From Micromonospora inyonensis (GTDB lineage: Bacteria > Actinomycetota > Actinomycetes > Mycobacteriales > Micromonosporaceae), in assembly GCF_900091415.1 (NCBI RefSeq), contig NZ_FMHU01000002.1, forward strand, positions 2,356,001 through 2,420,000: a DNA stretch of 64,000 nucleotides, in the 5' to 3' direction. The translations under genes and the position numbers were made by a program. Below are positions 8,720 to 15,418 of the stretch, piece after piece (the stretch's first letter is position 1; each line of letters starts with the position of its first letter). Below the pieces are notes generated by a model, which was not told the DNA's origin, did no database searches, and saw nothing but the letters and a program-made list of their open reading frames with translations.

Positions 8720-9964
8720 TCAGTGGTAGGACGGGGTGGTCACGGAGGCGTCGAGGCGGGCCAGCACGTCGAGGAGCCGGTCCACCTCCTCGACGGTGTT
8801 GTAGGCGTGCAGGCTGACCCGGACCGAGTTCTCCCGCTCCCCCGCCGGCCCCTGGCAGTGGGCGTTGGCGCGCACCATCAGCCCGTGGTCGGCCAGCACG
8901 AACCCCAGGTCGGCGGCGCTGATCGCCGGGTGCAGGAAGGTCACCAGGCCGTGCCGGCGCTGCACGGCCGAGTCCAGGGTCAGGCTGTCCTGGCAGCCGA
9001 GGACGCGGACGTCGCGCAGCCGGCTCAGCCCGTCGGTCAGCCGGGCGCCGAGGGCCACCGTCCAGCGGGCGATCCGCTCCACGTCGGTCGCCTCGAACCA
9101 GTCCACGGCCGCCGCCAGGCTCACCGCGCCGACGGTGTGCGGGCTGCCCTGCCAGCCCCGGTGCTCGTACCGGGGGCCACGGCGGTTGCGTGCCCAGAGC
9201 ACGCCGAGGCCGGGCAGCGCCATCGCCTTGTGCCCGGAGAACGCCAGGAAGTCGACGTCCAGGTCGGTCACCGAGACCGGCAGGTGCCCGACGCTCTGCG
9301 CGGCGTCCAGGCAGATCACCACGTCGTCGCCGACCAGCCGGCGGATCCGGTGCACGTTCATGTCCACCCCGTAGACGTGGTGGACGTGGGTGACCGCGAC
9401 GAGGCGGGTCCGCTCCCCGACCAGCGGGGCGAGCGCGGCGACGTCGTAGTCGCCGGAGGGTTCGTACGGCATCTCCACCAGGCGGACCGTCACGCCCCGG
9501 CGGGCCGCCGCGTCCCGTGCCTCCTGCCAGGGGACCACGTTGGCCAGGTGGTCGGCGGCGGGCACGACGATCTCGTCGCCGTCGGCGAGGAGGTCGACGA
9601 GCCAGTCCAGGGCCACCCGGCGCAGCGCCTCGGTGGTGCCCCCGACCAGGTGCACACCGGACCGCTCCGGGTCCGGGTCGTCGATCAGGTCACCGACCCG
9701 GGTACGGCAGTCGTGCAGCAGCGCGGTGGTCCGGTTGGCCCACCGGTAGATGCCGCGCCCGGCGTTGGCGTTCTCGCCGGTGAGGTAGTGCTGCACGGCG
9801 TCGAGCACCGCCTGCGGCTTCTGGGAGGTGGCGGCGCTGTCCAGGTACGCCTCGCCGCTGCCGGTCAGGATGGGGAACTGGGCGCGGACGCCGCGCTGCC
9901 AGTCGGCCAGCTCGGCGAGCACCCGGTCCGGGTGCCCTGCGGGCAGCGTCGCGGGGGCGGCCAT
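8720..9964 (-). CDS. SufS-like cysteine desulfurase (class V PLP enzyme)
   Basis: A 414-residue fold-type I PLP enzyme. Seen directly: the N-terminal YLDSAATSQKP pattern of SufS/CsdA proteins, D220 of the CLDAAQSVGH motif, the PLP lysine K246 in FSGHKAMALPG, and a cysteine C370 in ANAHCQGP at the position of the persulfide-forming Cys of SufS, followed by SVRVSLHAYNTVEEVDRL. With both Lys and Cys present, true desulfurase chemistry (cysteine to alanine plus enzyme persulfide) is plausible. Some relatives are lyases or aminotransferases instead. The ATG overlaps the upstream stop (TGATG). No suf genes are nearby, so its partner is probably the rhodanese domain encoded just upstream. Confidence 0.87.
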   Translation of the reverse strand: MAAPATLPAGHPDRVLAELADWQRGVRAQFPILTGSGEAYLDSAATSQKPQAVLDAVQHYLTGENANAGRGIYRWANRTTALLHDCRTRVGDLIDDPDPERSGVHLVGGTTEALRRVALDWLVDLLADGDEIVVPAADHLANVVPWQEARDAAARRGVTVRLVEMPYEPSGDYDVAALAPLVGERTRLVAVTHVHHVYGVDMNVHRIRRLVGDDVVICLDAAQSVGHLPVSVTDLDVDFLAFSGHKAMALPGLGVLWARNRRGPRYEHRGWQGSPHTVGAVSLAAAVDWFEATDVERIARWTVALGARLTDGLSRLRDVRVLGCQDSLTLDSAVQRRHGLVTFLHPAISAADLGFVLADHGLMVRANAHCQGPAGERENSVRVSLHAYNTVEEVDRLLDVLARLDASVTTPSYH

Positions 9965-11301
9965 CAGGTGCGCACCAGGGGGGCACCGGCGTCGCGCCAG
10001 GCCACCACCCCGCCGTCGAGGCTGCGGACGTCGGTGTGCCCCATCCGGGTCAGCAGGGCCGCGTACCGCCGGGACTTCTCCCCCACCGGGCAGGCCAGCA
10101 GCACCGGCCGTCCGGTGTCGAAGGGCAGCCCTCCGCGCAGCAGTTCGTCGAAGAGTTCGTCGACGATGTTGACCGACCCCTCGATGTGCGCGGTGGTGTA
10201 GGCGAAGGTGCCCCGCAGGTCGATCACGAGCGGCTGGGCCCGGGCGATCCACTCCCGGGCGGCGGGCACGTCCACCGTGCGGGCCGCGTCCGCCTCGGCG
10301 TCGGTGACCGTGCTGACCGCACCGACGCGGGCGGGCTGGTGGAGCAGCTCCGGCCGGCGGCGACGGATGTAGCTGAGGTAGCTCTCGACACGGTCGCAGA
10401 CGATGAAGACGGCACTGCGGCGACGGGGCCCGCCCCCGGCGGCGGCCAGTTCGGCGTCCACCTGGCGCAGGTACCGCACGGCCCCGGTGTACGCGCCACC
10501 GCCGGTCGGTCCGGCCAGCACGCCGCAGCGGCGGTTGAGCGCCAGGAGGCCGTCGATCGCCTCGTCGGCGGAGATCGACTCGATGGTGTCGTAGGTGTCC
10601 GGGTCGAACAGGCCCACCTCGTGGACCTCGTCGATGTTGCGGATGCCGGGGATGAAGTCGGACTTGGCGGCGACCAGGCCGACCACGGTGACCGCCGGGT
10701 CGTTCTCGCGCAGCACCCGGGCCACCCCGGTGGAGGAACCGGCGGTGCCCACGCAGGCCACGAAGTAGTCCGGCACGCGCCCGTCGAGGTCCTTGATGAT
10801 CTCGGGTCCGGTGCCGTCGACGTGCGCCTGGGTGTTGCGCGGGTTGTAGTACTGGTCGGTGTGCAGGTACGCCGAGCCGGACTCGCTGATCGTGCGGTGG
10901 ATCCGGGTCAGCGGGTCCTCGGTGTTCGTCGGGTCCAGGCACTCGGCCTGGCCGGGCAGTTCCTCGATGGTGGCCCCGAGCAGCAGGAGCAGGTCCTTGA
11001 TCTCGGGCACCTTCATCCGGTTGGTGATGCTGGTGAACGGCAGTCCGTGCATGCCGGCGATCACCGCCAGGGCCTTGGCCGTGTTGCCGCTGGAGAGTTC
11101 GACCACGGTCGCGCCGGCCTCGCGGGCCTCGGCCAGCCGGGGTGCGGCCATCGTCCAGGCCGCCCGGTCCTTGACCGACCCGAACGGGTTGAGCAGCTCC
11201 AGCTTGGCGTAGAGGTCGATGTGGGCCAGGCCGTGCACGGCCGGGTCGATGCGGACCAGCGGGGTGTTGCCGATGGCGTCGGTGATGCTGTCGTATCTCA
11301 T
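9964..11301 (-). CDS. Cysteine synthase-like enzyme fused to a rhodanese domain
   Basis: A 445-residue two-domain protein. Residues 1 to about 310 are a fold-type II PLP enzyme of the cysteine synthase/SbnA group: IGNTPLVRI, PLP lysine K44 in NPFGSVKDR, substrate loop SSGNT (70-74), and phosphate loop GTAGSSTG (185-192). Residues about 345-445 form a rhodanese domain with a candidate persulfide cysteine C404 in ACPVGEKS, matching the CxxGxRS loop. SbnA relatives make the diaminopropionate precursor of staphyloferrin B; classical members make cysteine from O-acetyl- or O-phosphoserine. The fused rhodanese suggests sulfur delivered as persulfide rather than free sulfide. It overlaps the decarboxylase gene by 4 nt (ATGA). 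Confidence 0.88.
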   Translation of the reverse strand: MRYDSITDAIGNTPLVRIDPAVHGLAHIDLYAKLELLNPFGSVKDRAAWTMAAPRLAEAREAGATVVELSSGNTAKALAVIAGMHGLPFTSITNRMKVPEIKDLLLLLGATIEELPGQAECLDPTNTEDPLTRIHRTISESGSAYLHTDQYYNPRNTQAHVDGTGPEIIKDLDGRVPDYFVACVGTAGSSTGVARVLRENDPAVTVVGLVAAKSDFIPGIRNIDEVHEVGLFDPDTYDTIESISADEAIDGLLALNRRCGVLAGPTGGGAYTGAVRYLRQVDAELAAAGGGPRRRSAVFIVCDRVESYLSYIRRRRPELLHQPARVGAVSTVTDAEADAARTVDVPAAREWIARAQPLVIDLRGTFAYTTAHIEGSVNIVDELFDELLRGGLPFDTGRPVLLACPVGEKSRRYAALLTRMGHTDVRSLDGGVVAWRDAGAPLVRT

Positions 11302-12842
11302 GCGGCTGCGGTCTCCTGGAGGCGCGGACGGGGGGTGGACCGGCCGGCCGTCGTGGTGGGGGTCGGTTCGTCGCTGGACGGTCGCCGTCCGGTGTCGAGG
11401 GGCCAGTACTGCTCGTCGAGACACCAGCGCCAGCTGCCGGCGTCCTGCCAGGCGGCCACCATCCGGGCCACCGGCTGGTGCAGGGCGTGATCGGCGCTGA
11501 AGTCCATGAAGTAGCCGGCGGTGTTGGCGAAGGCGAGCAGGTCGCCGGGGCGGGGCAGGGCGGGCAGGAAGACCTTGCGCCGGGTGATCAGGTCGGCCTC
11601 CAGGCAGAGGTTGCCCAGCAGGTAGACCGGATGGCCGTGCGTCGCGGGGTCCACCGGCGCGGTCGGGGTCGTCGGCAGCAGGACCGGGTCCATCATCACG
11701 CCGTGCTCCTCGAGGCTGACGTCCCCGGCGTTGAGATCGAGCCGGACGAGGTGGCAGCCGGCGGCGGTGGGCCGTACCTCCAGCACCCGCGCGAGCACGG
11801 CGCCGCACTGGTCGACCAGTGCCCGGCCGGGCTCGACCCACAGGTCGTAGAGGTGTTCCTGGAGCAGGGTGGCGAGGGTGCGACCGCCGAGACCGGTGGC
11901 GCTGGCGCCGAGCAGTTCCGTCAGGTAGCGGTGACCCGAGGAGGGCCGGTGCGCCGGATAGAGACCCAGGGCGCCGCGCAGGGTGCCCGCCTCGGCCCGC
12001 CACCCGTAGCCGTGGCCGCCCCAGGTCAGCTCCGGACGACGACCGAGCACGGCCCGGGCCAGCTCGCTGGTCCAGCGCTCCCACTGCGCGCCGTCGGCGA
12101 GGTAGTCGACGCCGAAGCCGCCACCGACGTCGACCACCCGGGGGTGCAGGCCGTAGCGGTGCGCTCCGGCGAGGACGGTCAGGCACGCCTCCAGGGCGAC
12201 CGCCTTCTCGGTCAGACCGATGGTGTCGAGGTGGTACGCGACCCCGACCAGCTCCACCGCGTCCCGCGCCTCGGCGAGGCGGGCTAACAGCCGGTCCGCC
12301 TCGGCCAGCGGGGTGCCGAACCGGCTCGGTCGGGACAGGATGGTCGCCCCGGCCGAGGTGAAGGCGGACAGGCGGGCCAGGACACGCACCGTCGGCAGTT
12401 CGTGCCGGCGGACGAGGGCGACGAGGTCGTCCAGTTCGGCGGGTGAGTCCAGGTTGACGGTGATCCCGCAGCGGGCGGCGAGCCAGAGGAACTCGCGGGT
12501 CTTGGGGCCGGTGGCCATGACCCGCTGGGGGGTGAAGCCGGCGCCGAGCGCGTGCTGCAACTCCCCCAGGCTCGCCACGTCGATGCCGGCTGGGGTCGCC
12601 GCCAACCGTCGCAGCAGGGCCGAGGAGCGGTTGGCCTTGTGGGCGAAGAACACCTCGCCGCGCAGGTGGTGCCGCTGGTGTACGGCCCGGAACGCCTCCG
12701 TGTTGTCGGCGATCTGGTCCGGCAGCACGACGTTGAGCGGTGAGCCCAGCGCCTGGACGAGGTCGTGCAGCAGGGGTGGTTGCCCCAGCAACTCCGCTAG
12801 TCGGCCGTCGACCCGCGGACGCAGGTACAGCGGGGAGTCCAT
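11298..12842 (-). CDS. PLP-dependent decarboxylase, ornithine/DAP decarboxylase group (SbnH-like)
   Basis: A 514-residue fold-type III PLP enzyme. The PLP lysine is K69 in FFAHKANRS; further motifs are DVGGGFGVDYL (phosphate-binding glycines), WVEPGRALVDQCG (EPGR loop) and GNLCLEADLITRRK, which carries the Cys and acidic residue of the second-subunit active site. This group includes diaminopimelate and ornithine decarboxylases and the siderophore enzyme SbnH. I chose ATG 12842 because AGGAGG lies 9 nt upstream; the longer reading runs back through the operator. The C-terminal 30 residues are low-complexity. It is the first gene of the operon. Its likely job is decarboxylating a diamino acid or cysteine-like building block, which is inference. 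Confidence 0.87.
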   Translation of the reverse strand: MDSPLYLRPRVDGRLAELLGQPPLLHDLVQALGSPLNVVLPDQIADNTEAFRAVHQRHHLRGEVFFAHKANRSSALLRRLAATPAGIDVASLGELQHALGAGFTPQRVMATGPKTREFLWLAARCGITVNLDSPAELDDLVALVRRHELPTVRVLARLSAFTSAGATILSRPSRFGTPLAEADRLLARLAEARDAVELVGVAYHLDTIGLTEKAVALEACLTVLAGAHRYGLHPRVVDVGGGFGVDYLADGAQWERWTSELARAVLGRRPELTWGGHGYGWRAEAGTLRGALGLYPAHRPSSGHRYLTELLGASATGLGGRTLATLLQEHLYDLWVEPGRALVDQCGAVLARVLEVRPTAAGCHLVRLDLNAGDVSLEEHGVMMDPVLLPTTPTAPVDPATHGHPVYLLGNLCLEADLITRRKVFLPALPRPGDLLAFANTAGYFMDFSADHALHQPVARMVAAWQDAGSWRWCLDEQYWPLDTGRRPSSDEPTPTTTAGRSTPRPRLQETAAA

Positions 12843-12871
12843 TGACACATCCCTCCTGTCGGTGTAGAACA

Positions 12872-12886
12872 CGATAATCGTTATCA
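12872..12886. promoter_or_regulatory. Zur/Fur-type operator of the metallophore operon
   Basis: The 15-mer CGATAATCGTTATCA contains the inverted repeat GATAA-n3-TTATC and lies 30 nt before the decarboxylase start. It shares the core AATCGTT with two sites between rpmB and the COG0523 gene (15346 and 15384), which supports Zur rather than Fur as the ligand. It is AT-rich in a very GC-rich setting. No unambiguous -10/-35 pair can be drawn, though TTGATA on the minus strand at its edge could serve as a -35. Confidence 0.7.
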
Positions 12887-12929
12887 ACACCGGAGGGAAG
12901 GCCCGAACGGACGACTCGCCGCCTCGTCC

Positions 12930-12978
12930 GGTGGGTGGGTACGGATCCGGGCCTACCCGGGATCCCCACCCACCCACC
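12930..12978 (-). terminator. GC-rich hairpin terminator after the CooC-like gene
   Basis: Outer arms GGTGGGTGGG and CCCACCCACC enclose a second imperfect inverted repeat (GGATCCGGG against CCCGGGATCC). The hairpin starts 31 nt after the stop of the CooC-like gene and lies before the operator of the next operon. No U-tract is present, as is common for actinomycete terminators. Confidence 0.6.
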
Positions 12979-13009
12979 ACGCCTCACGGTCGGCGGGCGC
13001 GCGGAGCGG

Positions 13010-13954
13010 TCACGCGGGCACCGGGCCGAGCTGGGTGGTCACGTCGCCGTGGGCGCTGCGGACCCAGTCCTGGCCGGCCAGTCGCAGGTGCAGGGCGCGC
13101 AGCAGCGCCTCCCGCCGCCCGGGGGACATCGGGCGGCTCCGGGCGTACTCGGCGATTCGCGCCAGCGGGGCGACGTCGTCGAGGTCCGCGAGGCGTGGAC
13201 ACGCGCCGGCCTGCCGCGCCCGGCGCAGACCGGCCTGGGTGGAGAGCACCGTCAGCGGAGCACCCCCGAGTTCCCGGGCGAGGTAGTCCCGGTCGACCCC
13301 GTCGACGACCTTGTTGCCCACCACGGCCAGCAGGTCCGCCACCCCGGCCGCCGCCGCCAGCTCCCGGTAGCGCCGGGCCACCGAGACGGACTCCGGGGTC
13401 GACTCGGCGACCACCACGATCACGTCGAACTGGGCGTGCAGCGAGTTGGCGAAGGCGTCCGTGCCGGCGACCATGTCGCAGACCACCCAGTCGTCGACGT
13501 CGAGCCGCAGGTGGGACAGCAGGTTCTCCAGGATGGCCAGGTGCCCGTGGTAGCACCCCGCGCCGATGTCGTCGGGCTCGTACGTGCCGACGTGCAGCAC
13601 GTGCGTACGCGCGTCGAGCGCCGTCGCGTGGCGGACCAGGACCGGATCGTCGGCGTCCAGGGTGACCAGGCGCGACCCCGGGCCGGGTGGAGTGGTCGGC
13701 ACGAAGTGCTCGACGCCCGCCACGCGCGGGTTGGTGCCCAGCAGGTGCCGCCGCACCTGTCGGGCGTTCTCCGGCCGGGACAGCGCCCCCTCCGGTCCGG
13801 CCGTGACCCCGAGCAGAGGCGCGAGGTGCACGTTCACGTCCGCGTCGACGGCGAGCACGCGGTGCCCGGCGGCGCGCAGGTGTCCCACGAAAAGGGCCGC
13901 GAGAGTGCTCTTCCCGCTCCCACCCTTGCCAGTAAAAGCGATTCTCATTTTCAT
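13010..13954 (-). CDS. CooC/MinD-family ATPase, candidate zinc-insertion or metallochaperone protein
   Basis: A 314-residue soluble P-loop ATPase of the MinD/CooC group with a deviant Walker A GKGGSGKST (residues 9-17), VLAVDADVN (Walker A') and DDWVVCDMVAGTDAF. CooC proteins drive nickel insertion into CO dehydrogenase and bind metal with a CxC motif. At the comparable place this protein has GAGCYHGHLA, giving C134, H136 and H138, a plausible Cys/His metal site. A Zur-like half-conserved box overlaps the start codon, so zinc control is likely. There is no clear ribosome binding site; ATG 13954 or 13948 may be read from a leaderless message. No CO dehydrogenase is nearby. A zinc role is inference. 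Confidence 0.8.
   Translation of the reverse strand: MKMRIAFTGKGGSGKSTLAALFVGHLRAAGHRVLAVDADVNVHLAPLLGVTAGPEGALSRPENARQVRRHLLGTNPRVAGVEHFVPTTPPGPGSRLVTLDADDPVLVRHATALDARTHVLHVGTYEPDDIGAGCYHGHLAILENLLSHLRLDVDDWVVCDMVAGTDAFANSLHAQFDVIVVVAESTPESVSVARRYRELAAAAGVADLLAVVGNKVVDGVDRDYLARELGGAPLTVLSTQAGLRRARQAGACPRLADLDDVAPLARIAEYARSRPMSPGRREALLRALHLRLAGQDWVRSAHGDVTTQLGPVPA
13939..13953. promoter_or_regulatory. Zur-like box overlapping the CooC-like gene start
   Basis: On the plus strand the site reads CGATTCTCATTTTCA; on the minus strand it contains TGAAAATGAGAATCG, whose left half TGAAAATGA equals the half-site of the known actinobacterial Zur box. The right half is degenerate. It overlaps the ATG, a position suited to repression. 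Confidence 0.5.
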
Positions 13955-14009
13955 TACGGTAGGCGACCGGCCCCCGGCGTCACAAGGAGACGCGCCGGGC
14001 GTCGCGGGA

Positions 14010-14411
14010 CTACCGGCTGGTACAGCCGTCGCAGGTCCCCATGATCTCCAGCGTGTGGTTGACGTCGACGAACCCGTGGCGGGCGGTGGTGCGACGCATC
14101 CAGTCCTCGACGGCGGGGCCGGCGATCTCGACGGTGCGACCGCAGCGCCGGCAGACCAGGTGATGGTGGTGGGTACGGCTGCACCGGCGGTAGAGCCGCT
14201 CGCCGGACGGCAGCCGCATGGTGTCCACCTCGCCGAATTCGACCAACGCCTGGAGCAGCCGGTAGACGGTGGTCAGACCGATGGGGACACCACCGTCGCG
14301 CAGGTCGGCATGCATGCGCTGGGCACTGCGGAACCCGTCGGACGCCTCCAGCAACCGGACGACCTCCGCCCGCTGCCGGGTTTTACGAGCAGGGCCCGGC
14401 CTCGCCACCAC
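14010..14411 (-). CDS. zur: Zinc uptake regulator Zur (Fur family)
   Basis: A 133-residue Fur-family repressor. The winged-helix part shows TRQRAEVVRLLEA, FRSAQRMHADL and IGLTTVYRLLQALVEFGEVD (recognition helix). The dimerisation part has four adjacent histidines (H81-H84), LVCRRCGRTVE (C87, C90) and MGTCDGC (C127, C130), the structural zinc Cys pairs of Zur/Fur proteins. Identification as Zur rather than Fur rests on the neighbours: zinc-free ribosomal paralogues and a COG0523 protein. With zinc bound it should repress the surrounding genes. The start is uncertain: GTG 14411 and 14408 lie 5 and 8 nt after a GGGGAGG. The reading frame continues upstream to 14504, but that part looks non-coding. 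Confidence 0.88.
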   Translation of the reverse strand: MVARPGPARKTRQRAEVVRLLEASDGFRSAQRMHADLRDGGVPIGLTTVYRLLQALVEFGEVDTMRLPSGERLYRRCSRTHHHHLVCRRCGRTVEIAGPAVEDWMRRTTARHGFVDVNHTLEIMGTCDGCTSR

Positions 14412-14607
14412 CGCCACCTCCCCCTCCCCGCACCGGGCGTCCACCCGGCACGGTCGCCGACCACCGCCGCCACCCGGCAACGGCTTTTTGGCAATGCTAA
14501 CCAATTTCAGTAGGGCGCCGGGGACGGGATCGGCACGAGGTCGACCTCCACTGCGCAGGACCGGTCAGGGCCGTGACAACCGGCCCGCTACCGCAACGCG
14601 CGCCGGC

Positions 14608-14913
14608 TCACCGGGACGCCTTGCGGATCCCGGGTAGTTCGCCCCGCAGGGCCATCTCCCGGAAGCGCACCCGGGACAGTCCGAACCGGCTCAGGACGCC
14701 GCGCGGGCGCCCGTCGACGACGTCGCGACTGCGCAGCCGTACCGGACTGGAGTCACGGGGCAGCCGGGCGAGTCGACGGACCGCATCCGCGCGGACCGCA
14801 GGATCGGTGTCGGGATGGGTGACGATCTGCTTCAGACCGGCGCGGCGCGCCGCATGGCGGGCGACGAGGTCGACCCGACGGGCCTGGCGGTTGCCCAAAC
14901 TCCGGCGCGCCAT
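14608..14913 (-). CDS. rpsN: Zinc-independent ribosomal protein S14 paralogue
   Basis: A 101-residue S14 of the long, cysteine-free type: [13 protein letters not shown] at the start, LPRDSSPVRLRSRDVVDGRPRG and SRFGLSRVRFREMA at the C-terminus. The short zinc-binding S14 of the main ribosomal operon carries two CxxC pairs; this one has no cysteine at all. It would replace the zinc form in the 30S head under zinc shortage and so free zinc. It is the last gene of the L28-L33-S14 operon, with its ATG overlapping the L33 stop (TGATG). Control by the Zur boxes at 15346 and 15384 is inferred. Confidence 0.95.
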   Translation of the reverse strand: MARRSLGNRQARRVDLVARHAARRAGLKQIVTHPDTDPAVRADAVRRLARLPRDSSPVRLRSRDVVDGRPRGVLSRFGLSRVRFREMALRGELPGIRKASR

Positions 14914-15080
14914 CAGCGCGCCTCGCGGAACTCGACGTGCCGGCGCACGACCGGGTCGTACCTGCGCAGGACCAGCCGGTCCGGGTCGTTGCGCCGGTTC
15001 TTCCGGGTGACGTATGTGTAGCCGGTGCCGGCGGTGCTGCGCAGCCGGACGATGGGCCGGAGGTCGGTCTGCCGGGCCAT
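14913..15080 (-). CDS. rpmG: Zinc-independent ribosomal protein L33 paralogue
   Basis: A 55-residue L33, beginning [15 protein letters not shown] and containing [22 protein letters not shown]. The four cysteines that bind zinc in normal L33 are replaced (no Cys anywhere), marking it as the C-minus form used when zinc is scarce. Both ends overlap neighbours by one base: its ATG with the L28 stop, its stop with the S14 ATG. The three proteins are therefore translated in a coupled way. It acts in the 50S subunit near the tRNA exit site. Confidence 0.95.
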   Translation of the reverse strand: MARQTDLRPIVRLRSTAGTGYTYVTRKNRRNDPDRLVLRRYDPVVRRHVEFREAR

Positions 15081-15316
15081 CAGATCCGCACCCCCCGGCC
15101 GCGCATCCCGGCCACGACCTTCTCGATGCCCCTGCGGTCCACCGTGCGCAGTGCCTTCGCGGTCAGCCGCAGGGTGATCCACCGCTTCTCCGAGGCCAGC
15201 CAGTAGCGGTGGCGCTGGAGGTTGGGGTTCCACCGGCGACGGGTGCGCCGATGGGAGTGGGACACGGCGTTGCCGAAGCTCGGCGCGGCACCGGTGACCT
15301 CGCATCGTCGGGACAC
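15080..15316 (-). CDS. rpmB: Zinc-independent ribosomal protein L28 paralogue
   Basis: A 78-residue L28: [21 protein letters not shown], then [19 protein letters not shown] and [20 protein letters not shown]. The zinc form has CxxC at the N-terminus; here it is CEVT, so the second ligand is missing and zinc cannot be held in the usual way. It starts at GTG 15316 with AAGGAG 5 nt upstream. It is the first gene of the operon and reads away from two Zur-type boxes. It would be assembled into 50S subunits made during zinc starvation. Confidence 0.95.
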   Translation of the reverse strand: MSRRCEVTGAAPSFGNAVSHSHRRTRRRWNPNLQRHRYWLASEKRWITLRLTAKALRTVDRRGIEKVVAGMRGRGVRI

Positions 15317-15345
15317 GGAAACTCCTTCGAGAGACGATCAGTGAG

Positions 15346-15360
15346 TGACAATCGTTTTCG
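15346..15360. promoter_or_regulatory. Zur box 1 (rpmB side of the divergent promoter region)
   Basis: TGACAATCGTTTTCG, close to the actinobacterial Zur consensus TGAAAATnnTTTTCA. It lies 30 nt upstream of the rpmB start, where it should block the minus-strand promoter. Confidence 0.75.
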
Positions 15361-15378
15361 TTTCTACCTCAGGCATCC

Positions 15379-15384
15379 TATAAT
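15379..15384 (+). promoter_or_regulatory. Perfect -10 hexamer for the COG0523 gene
   Basis: TATAAT at 15379-15384, very unusual in this GC-rich window. The predicted start of transcription, about 7 nt downstream, falls inside Zur box 2, so Zur binding would occlude it. There is no convincing -35. Confidence 0.6.
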
Positions 15385-15398
15385 GACAATCGTTTCCA
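15384..15398. promoter_or_regulatory. Zur box 2 (COG0523 side)
   Basis: TGACAATCGTTTCCA, differing from box 1 only in the last few bases. It overlaps the end of the TATAAT hexamer and the likely transcription start of the plus-strand gene. Confidence 0.75.
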
Positions 15399-15418
15399 AC
15401 TTAGTCGAGAGGGCTGTG

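Noticed and set aside
8720..9964. Calling the class V enzyme a simple aminotransferase or epimerase
   Set aside because: It keeps the SufS-type Cys (C370) and the C-terminal YNT region, so cysteine desulfurase is the better call, although related enzymes have other reactions.
12872..12886. Interpretation as an iron (Fur/IdeR) box controlling a siderophore operon
   Set aside because: The half-sites alone would allow it, but the core matches the two boxes at the zinc-free ribosomal operon, and zur is the regulator next door. Kept only as an alternative.
14412..14504. N-terminal extension of Zur to a TTG at 14504
   Set aside because: The added residues are Gly/Arg-rich and unlike Fur-family proteins; good ribosome binding sites precede GTG 14411 and 14408.
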